Made by a program: the position numbers and the translations under genes. The notes beneath the pieces were generated by a model. The model was not told where the DNA came from and did not search any database. It saw nothing but the letters and a program-made list of their open reading frames with translations. A stretch of DNA of 64,000 bases, from assembly GCF_049532965.1 (NCBI RefSeq), contig NZ_CP186694.1, positions 5,332,001-5,396,000 of the forward strand, read 5' to 3'. This document shows, in pieces, positions 58,835 through 64,000 of this stretch. Numbering within the stretch: the stretch's first letter is position 1; the number at the start of each line of letters is the position of its first letter. This stretch comes from Roseateles sp049532965 (GTDB lineage: Bacteria > Pseudomonadota > Gammaproteobacteria > Burkholderiales > Burkholderiaceae_C).

Positions 58835-59455
58835 TCAGTCGCGACGATGGCCATGTCCGTGACCATGGCCGCGATCGCCGCGGTCCCAGCCGCCACGGTC
58901 GCCGCGGTGGTCGTCGCGGCGCTCTTCCCAGCGCCGGCCTTCCCAGCTTCGGCGCTCGTCACGGTCGTGCCAGTCGCGGCGGCCATCCCAACGCCCGTCC
59001 CAGTGGTCGCGGCGGGGCGGCTCCCAGCGCGCCGGCGGCGGCGCGTAGACCGGGACCGGGCGCACATAGGGACGCTCGTAATAGGCGGGGCGGTCGTAAT
59101 AGGAGGGGCGGCCGTAATACACCGGGGCGTAGCGACGCGCATACCAGTCCTCGCGGACGAAATAGACCGGCCGGCCGCAGGCGCGGTAGTAGCCGCAGTG
59201 ACGCGACCAGTACCGGTAATGGTCCGGCGGCACCCGCAGGTACAGCGGCGGCGCCGGCTCATAGACGCGCTCGATCACCATCGGCTGCGCGTAGATCACG
59301 TCGGGACGGACGTTGCCGACGTCGATCCGGCCATAGAAGCCCGGCTGTCCGACGCTGATGGACACGCCCACATCGCCCGCGAACGCAGCCGGCGCGGCCA
59401 TCACGCCAGCGGTCAGCGCCACGGCGCCCAGGATGCGTTGGATCAGGTGCTTCAT
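58835..59455 (-). CDS. Exported Tyr/Pro-rich protein with Arg/Asp/Gly/His tail
   Basis: 206 residues. A signal peptide (MKHLIQRILGAVALTAGVMA ... AFAG) leads to a short domain with VSISVGQPGFYGRIDVGN, then repeated Tyr/Pro/Arg units (YYGRPSYYDRPAYYERPYV) and a low-complexity tail of Trp, Arg, Asp, Gly and His ending GHGHGHGHRRD. The pattern matches a group of secreted proteobacterial proteins of unknown function. The tail could bind metal or nucleic acid, but that is a guess from composition. ATG 59455 is preferred to the longer frame from 59515, because the signal peptide begins there. Confidence 0.7.
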   Translation of the reverse strand: MKHLIQRILGAVALTAGVMAAPAAFAGDVGVSISVGQPGFYGRIDVGNVRPDVIYAQPMVIERVYEPAPPLYLRVPPDHYRYWSRHCGYYRACGRPVYFVREDWYARRYAPVYYGRPSYYDRPAYYERPYVRPVPVYAPPPARWEPPRRDHWDGRWDGRRDWHDRDERRSWEGRRWEERRDDHRGDRGGWDRGDRGHGHGHGHRRD

Positions 59456-59622
59456 CGAGTGCCTCTCTTCGGTGCGTGCCGTTCGCTTGGCGGTCCGACC
59501 CCTGCCGGAGGTCATGGAGGTCGCGTCCGGAAACGGCGTGCCTAGGGAAAGTATGGGCAGTTAACGCGCGCTTGACGGATCCGGTGCACGTGTCAGCGGT
59601 AAGCAGTTGTTGGCGGCGTTCC

Positions 59623-59628
59623 TAGAAT
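59623..59628 (+). promoter_or_regulatory. -10-like TAGAAT upstream of the S9 peptidase
   Basis: TAGAATCCCGCG has five of six -10 matches and lies 40 bp before the TTG start, giving a normal leader of about 33 nt that includes GGAG at 59657-59660. No -35 match at the right distance. Confidence 0.4.
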
Positions 59629-59667
59629 CCCGCGTCCCCGCCGAACCTGCGGGCATGGAGCAACGAT

Positions 59668-62334
59668 TTGAAGCAATGGATCCTGACGACCCTGGCGCTG
59701 GCGACCCTGGCGACGGGGCTGGGTGCCGGCGAACCCTCGCTGGCGCAGACGGCGGCCCCGGTGGCGATCGCCAACCGGCCGCTGACGCTGGAACAGCTGT
59801 TCCGTGCCGAGCCCTACCGCGGCGAGGCGGCGAAGGACGTGAAGTTCAGTGCGGGCGGCCGTTACGTCGCTTACCTGTGGAACCCGTTCGGCGAGCCGGG
59901 CAGCGACCTGTACGTGCATGACACGCAGACAGGGCGGACCGTCCGCGTCACGTCGCCGGCCGCGCTGGCGTCGGTGGAGACGCCGGAGAACCTGGAGCGG
60001 TTCGCGAAGAAGCTGAAGCAGAAGCGCGAGGAACTGGCAGAGCGCCAGGCCCGCGAGGAAGCGCAAGCGGCCTACCTGCGGGGCGAGGCGGTCGATCTCG
60101 ACCAATGGGACCGGCAGGCGATCGCGGCACTGAAGCTGGAGCTGGCGGAGCGCAAGGCGCGTGAGGACGCGCGCAAGGCGGCCGAGAAGGCCGCCTGGGG
60201 CGAGACGCCGGCGGCCGCCGCTGCGCCAGCCTCGGGCGCTTCCGCTCCGGAGGCGAAGAAGCCGGCCAAGGATCCGAAGGACATGGCGCTGTGGGAGCTG
60301 CGTGACGAGCTCAAGAAGAAGCGCGAGCGCGAGCAGCTCAAGCCCGAGGACCTGTACCCCGGCGTGTCGCAGTTCGTCTGGGCGTCGAAGGGCGATGAGC
60401 TGGTGCTGGCGTATCGCGGCCAGCTGTTGCGCTGGAAGGCGGGGGCGGAGCGCGCAGAGCCGCTGCTTGCCACGGGCCGGACGCTCAAGCCGGTCGCCTA
60501 CACGCCGGACGACCAGTTCCTGATCGTGCAGGACGAGACGCGCGTGCTCCGCGTGCGGCTGGCCACGGCCGGCATCGAGGTGATCAACCGCGAGCTCTTC
60601 AACCCGGACGACGAGGACCGCAAGTTCCGCATCGCGCAGACGGCGATGAGCGAGGACGGCCGCTGGATGGCGTTGATCGCCAACGCCCCGCTCGTCAACG
60701 CGGAGGGCAAGCCGCTGCCCAAGCCGGGGCGGCAGGTCGAGATCATGAATTACAGCGAGCGCTGGGCGACCGCGAAGAAGGTCGACCGCGAGGTCTCCGA
60801 CGACAAGCGCGGCCTCCCGTCGCTGGCCATCTACATCCGGCCGGTGCCGGCGCCCGGCGCGGCGCCGGAGCGTCAGCCGCAACCGGTGTTCACGCACCCC
60901 GGTGGCGACTACTGGTTCGAGAACTCGCCGGTCGTGTGGGCCCGTGACGGCAGCCATTACGCGTTCACGACCTTCGAGCGCGAGAAGGACCTGCTGCGCG
61001 TCTACCTCGGCAAGCCCGGCGACGCGAAACCCGAGATGGTGCTGGAGCGCCGGGCGCCGATCCATCACGAGCTGGTCAACGTGATGACGCCGACATTCAC
61101 GCCGGATTCGAAGCAGCTGGTGCTCATCCTCGCGGACAAGGGCTGGCGGCAGCCCTACGCGATGAGCCTCGCGGCCGGCGCGGACCGGTCGGTCAGGCCG
61201 CTGGTGCAGGGCGCCTTCGAAGCGTTCCAGGTGCTGGGCTTCACCGCGGACGCAAAGACGATGTTCGTCGTGGCCAACAAGGACGACTACGCGGCGATGA
61301 ACGTCTGGCGCGTCGAGTTGAAGGACGGCCGCATGACGGCGCTGGGCCGCTCGCCCGACTACCACCGCAACGCGGCGGTCGCCCGCAACGGGCAATGGGC
61401 CGCGGCGGTGGCCGGCAACTGGGCGGAACGCCCCGAGCTCAAGCTGCTCAAAGGCCAGCCCGCCGCCTCCGGCGCGGAGCCGGGCCGGTTGCTGACGCAG
61501 AGCCACGACCCCGCCTGGGCGCAGGTCGACGTGCTGCGGCCCGAGCGCTTCAGCTTCAGGAACCGCCATGGCGACACCATCCCCGCCTACGTCTTCAAGC
61601 CGCTGGGCTGGGCACCGACCGACAAGCGCGCCGCCGTCGTCTACACCTACGGCGGACCGCTGAACGATCGCCATTCGGTCGAGACCGACAGCTTCCAACC
61701 CACCGGCTACGTCTTCGCCATGTACATGGCGGCCAAGCACGGCTACGTCACCGTGACGGTGGACCCGCGCGGGCACTCCAACTACGGCGACAAGTTCGCC
61801 GATGCCAATTGGGAGCAGCCCGGCGCGCCGCAGACGGAGGACCTGGAAGACCTCGTCGCCTACATGAAGGCGAACCTCGGCGTCGACCCCCAGCGCATTG
61901 GCCTCAACGGCTGGAGCTTCGGAGGCTTCCAGACGCAGTACACGATGTACGCCAAGCCCGACCTGTTCGCGGCCGGCATCGCGGGCGCGGGACCCACCGA
62001 ATGGGAAAACTACAACAGCTGGTACAGCGGACGGACCATCGGCAAAGTCGATCGGTCCAAACCCGTGCTGCGGAAGTACTCGCTGCTGCCGATGGCCAGG
62101 CAACTGCGCAAACCGCTCATGCTGGTCCATGGGATGCAAGACCCCAACGTGCTCTACCAGGACACCGTCAACGTGTATCGGGCATTGCTCGAATCAGGCA
62201 AGGAAGGACTCGTGGAACTGTTCCTCGATCCGGATGGCGTCCACGCCATGGGGGGAGCCGTCAAGGCCGTGGGATGGCACCGGAAGTACGAGGCGTTCTG
62301 GTTGCAGCACCTCGGGGCTGCGCAGGTCAGGTAA
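59668..62334 (+). CDS. S9-family prolyl oligopeptidase-like peptidase, exported
   Basis: Serine peptidase of 888 residues with a signal peptide (MKQWILTTLALATLATGLGA). A beta-propeller region (residues about 45-600) is followed by the alpha/beta-hydrolase domain with nucleophile Ser in GWSFGGFQTQY, acid in HGMQDPNV and His in DPDGVHAMGG. Pattern is of the DPP IV/acylaminoacyl-peptidase group. Residues about 102-230 form a strongly charged, Lys/Glu/Ala-rich helical insertion (KLKQKREELAERQAREEAQ ... ELKKKREREQLKPEDLYP) within the first propeller blades, which is unusual. Start codon TTG 59668, with GGAG 7 nt upstream. Confidence 0.88.
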   Translation: MKQWILTTLALATLATGLGAGEPSLAQTAAPVAIANRPLTLEQLFRAEPYRGEAAKDVKFSAGGRYVAYLWNPFGEPGSDLYVHDTQTGRTVRVTSPAALASVETPENLERFAKKLKQKREELAERQAREEAQAAYLRGEAVDLDQWDRQAIAALKLELAERKAREDARKAAEKAAWGETPAAAAAPASGASAPEAKKPAKDPKDMALWELRDELKKKREREQLKPEDLYPGVSQFVWASKGDELVLAYRGQLLRWKAGAERAEPLLATGRTLKPVAYTPDDQFLIVQDETRVLRVRLATAGIEVINRELFNPDDEDRKFRIAQTAMSEDGRWMALIANAPLVNAEGKPLPKPGRQVEIMNYSERWATAKKVDREVSDDKRGLPSLAIYIRPVPAPGAAPERQPQPVFTHPGGDYWFENSPVVWARDGSHYAFTTFEREKDLLRVYLGKPGDAKPEMVLERRAPIHHELVNVMTPTFTPDSKQLVLILADKGWRQPYAMSLAAGADRSVRPLVQGAFEAFQVLGFTADAKTMFVVANKDDYAAMNVWRVELKDGRMTALGRSPDYHRNAAVARNGQWAAAVAGNWAERPELKLLKGQPAASGAEPGRLLTQSHDPAWAQVDVLRPERFSFRNRHGDTIPAYVFKPLGWAPTDKRAAVVYTYGGPLNDRHSVETDSFQPTGYVFAMYMAAKHGYVTVTVDPRGHSNYGDKFADANWEQPGAPQTEDLEDLVAYMKANLGVDPQRIGLNGWSFGGFQTQYTMYAKPDLFAAGIAGAGPTEWENYNSWYSGRTIGKVDRSKPVLRKYSLLPMARQLRKPLMLVHGMQDPNVLYQDTVNVYRALLESGKEGLVELFLDPDGVHAMGGAVKAVGWHRKYEAFWLQHLGAAQVR

Positions 62335-62503
62335 GAAGGCGGACGGGGGGCTGCCTGGCTTCTTTCCTGCGAAGACCGGAGCGTAGGCCGCCTGTGCATG
62401 GGGCCCCGGCGGCAAGAGCCGAAACCCCAAGCACAGCCGTCCCCAACCACCGTCTCCCTGCCGAGGTTTTGCGACCGAGGACTTCGTTCTTGGGAAGACC
62501 GGG

Positions 62504-64000
62504 TCAGGGGGCGGCAATGACCGTCTTTACCCGTTCTCCCGTTGTCGGCAACTTCTCGCCGCCGTAGCGGCCGTTGAGCAGCTTCAACTGCGCTTCGGTC
62601 AGCACCGAAGTCTTCGCCATCTCGGCGAAACCACCAGACGGGAAGGAGCGCAGCGCAACCTTCCACGGCTTGGCCTGCCGCTTGTCCTCGGGCGTCAGAG
62701 AGCGGAAGCTCTCCTCCGCCTGCATCAGCGCCGCACGGCGAGCCTGCAGTGCCTGCGCATCTTTCGCCGCAGAAGCCAGCGCGTACACCGCGCCCTTCGC
62801 ACTCGTGATCAGCGTCAGCTCAGCATTGCTGCGCTGACCCTGCGCGTTGCGGCGAATACCGCTGAAGCGCGTGGCCTTCAGGCCGTTGATCGTCTTCGCG
62901 TCCGTGCGACCCTGCTCAGCACCCCAGCGGCGCAGGATCTCGTCGTGCGACCCCCCCGCCTTCTCAGGCACCTGCTGCAGGATCAGCGCCGCATCACGCT
63001 GCGGACTCATCACCGTCACCGACTCGCTGCTGTTCTGCACCGACCAGCCCGCCGGCGCCGTCAACGCGATGTCGAGGTCCGGATGCAGGAACTGCTGCCC
63101 CCGCACCAGACCCTGCGCCGGACTGTCGCCGAACACCATCCCGTCGATCGCCCGAAGGAAGGCCGCCCGGTTCTCGTCGACCGGCTGTCCTCCGGTCAAC
63201 TGCGCCGCCTCATCGCGGATGCGCTGCAGCCGCTGCTCATTGCTCGGGTGCGACGCCAGCCAGCTGTTGCCGCTCTGCGGCTGCCGGCCCTGCGCACGCG
63301 CCTGGTCGGCCGCGAACTGCTCCTGGTCCTTCAGCACCTGGATCACGTCGATCATGTGCCGCGGGTCATAGCGGTTGCGCGCGAGGTACTCGGCACCCAA
63401 CTGATCCGCCTGCAGCTCCTGCTCCCGGTTGTAGGACGCGATGTAGCCCGCCGCGACGTTCTGCGACACCTGGCCCGCGATGTCCGTCGCACCACCAACG
63501 CCCCGTGACTCGAGCACCGCACCGAGCACCGTCGCCGCCAGCACGCCCAGGCCCGCGTTCTGTTGCCGCGTCGCGCGTTGCGCACCGTGACGCGCCGTGA
63601 CGTGGCCGATCTCGTGGCCCATCACGCCCGCCAGGTCGGCCTCGTTCTCCATGTACGCCAGGATCCCGCGCGTGACGTAGACATAACCGCCCGGTAGCGC
63701 GAACGCATTGACCTCCGGGCTGTCGAGCACGGTGAAATGCCACTCGAGCTCCGCCCGGTGCGACTGCGCCGCCAGCTTGTTGCCCAACGCCGTCACGTAC
63801 GCCTGCAGCTTCGGGTCGTCCAGGATCGTGTACTCCTTGAGCACGTCCTGATGCGCCTGCCGGCCGACCTCGACTTCCTGTTGCACGCTCATCGCGCTGC
63901 GCTCGGTGCGGCCGGAAACCGGGTTCACGACGTTGGTGCCGCAGCCGGCGATCGTCAGCAGGGCGGCGGTGGCCGCCGCCGCCAGGGTGAACTTGCGCTT
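62504..64000 (-). CDS. M48-family zinc metalloprotease lipoprotein (5' end missing)
   Basis: Zn-dependent peptidase related to BepA/LoiP/Oma1 proteins of envelope quality control. The frame continues through the right edge: the first visible codons read KRKFTLAAAATAALLTIAGCG, of which LLTIAGC is a lipobox, so the missing part is only the first few residues and a GTG at 63928 is internal. Zinc site GHEIGHVTARH, third ligand in NREQELQADQLGAEYL; SHPSNEQRLQRIR is the usual M48 tail of the catalytic domain. The C-terminal 200 residues form a separate domain of unknown role (FLHPDLDIALTAPAGW). Convergent with the S9 peptidase across 169 bp without a clear terminator. Confidence 0.9.
   Translation of the reverse strand, partial: KRKFTLAAAATAALLTIAGCGTNVVNPVSGRTERSAMSVQQEVEVGRQAHQDVLKEYTILDDPKLQAYVTALGNKLAAQSHRAELEWHFTVLDSPEVNAFALPGGYVYVTRGILAYMENEADLAGVMGHEIGHVTARHGAQRATRQQNAGLGVLAATVLGAVLESRGVGGATDIAGQVSQNVAAGYIASYNREQELQADQLGAEYLARNRYDPRHMIDVIQVLKDQEQFAADQARAQGRQPQSGNSWLASHPSNEQRLQRIRDEAAQLTGGQPVDENRAAFLRAIDGMVFGDSPAQGLVRGQQFLHPDLDIALTAPAGWSVQNSSESVTVMSPQRDAALILQQVPEKAGGSHDEILRRWGAEQGRTDAKTINGLKATRFSGIRRNAQGQRSNAELTLITSAKGAVYALASAAKDAQALQARRAALMQAEESFRSLTPEDKRQAKPWKVALRSFPSGGFAEMAKTSVLTEAQLKLLNGRYGGEKLPTTGERVKTVIAAP

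Noticed and set aside
1..64000. tRNA, rRNA, CRISPR arrays, insertion sequences, prophage or integrative elements
   Set aside because: No tRNA-like cloverleaf, direct-repeat/spacer array, transposase motif or attachment-site duplication was recognised by eye. A covariance-model and repeat-finder search would be decisive.

Overview
The window is 64 kb of chromosomal DNA from a GC-rich betaproteobacterium, most likely Burkholderiales of the Roseateles/Mitsuaria/Rubrivivax kind. The grounds are very GC-rich third codon positions, a pilGHIJ-chpA twitching-chemosensory cluster, a Bug-type TctC solute-binding protein, the gpmA/rhodanese/grxC/secB/gpsA block, and a cytochrome oxidase cluster in beta-proteobacterial order with a Cox11-type assembly factor and DUF2970 and DUF2909 proteins. 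The lineage is inferred from gene content, not from a marker gene. Coding density is high. I see no tRNA, rRNA, CRISPR array, insertion sequence or prophage.

Layout. 1-10.2 kb: a partial RNase II-family exoribonuclease, lysophospholipid transporter LplT, a GT4 glycosyltransferase, a small membrane protein, a lipoprotein hydrolase, a membrane-anchored class III aminotransferase head-to-head with phosphatidylserine decarboxylase, a CorA-type transporter and a YqiA-type esterase. 10.5-18.4 kb: a large lipoprotein zinc metalloprotease, an AI-2E-family permease, mpl (cell-wall recycling), hemL (tetrapyrrole synthesis) and a ThiD-like kinase. 18.5-31.6 kb: rubredoxin, then pilG, pilH, pilI, pilJ and a 2260-residue ChpA hybrid kinase controlling type IV pili, followed by a diguanylate cyclase and a lipoprotein hydrolase. 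32.0-39.8 kb: a two-component pair, DNA photolyase, then yqgE-ruvX-pyrR-pyrB-pyrC'-plsC, where pyrC' encodes a dihydroorotase homologue without its HxH zinc ligands. 40.0-42.6 kb: a PRPP-synthetase-like gene and a small AT-rich island carrying a degraded HTH/PIN toxin-antitoxin-like pair next to gpmA. 42.8-48.6 kb: rhodanese, grxC, secB, gpsA, a Bug protein, trmL, comF and a BioC-like methyltransferase homologue. 48.9-58.4 kb: a complete caa3-type cytochrome c oxidase cluster with structural subunits, copper insertion factors and heme A synthesis genes. 58.5-64 kb: two small envelope-type proteins, an S9 peptidase and a partial M48 metalloprotease lipoprotein.

Most of the window is core metabolism. 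The stretches that deserve a second look are the toxin-antitoxin remnant with its 9-bp operator-like repeats (40.9-41.9 kb), several proteins whose diagnostic residues are replaced (dihydroorotase, BioC-like, ThiD-like, histidine kinase), a charged helical insertion in the S9 peptidase, the membrane-anchored aminotransferase beside psd, and compact promoter/terminator arrangements, some of which suggest leaderless mRNAs. I found no convincing wholly new multi-gene system.
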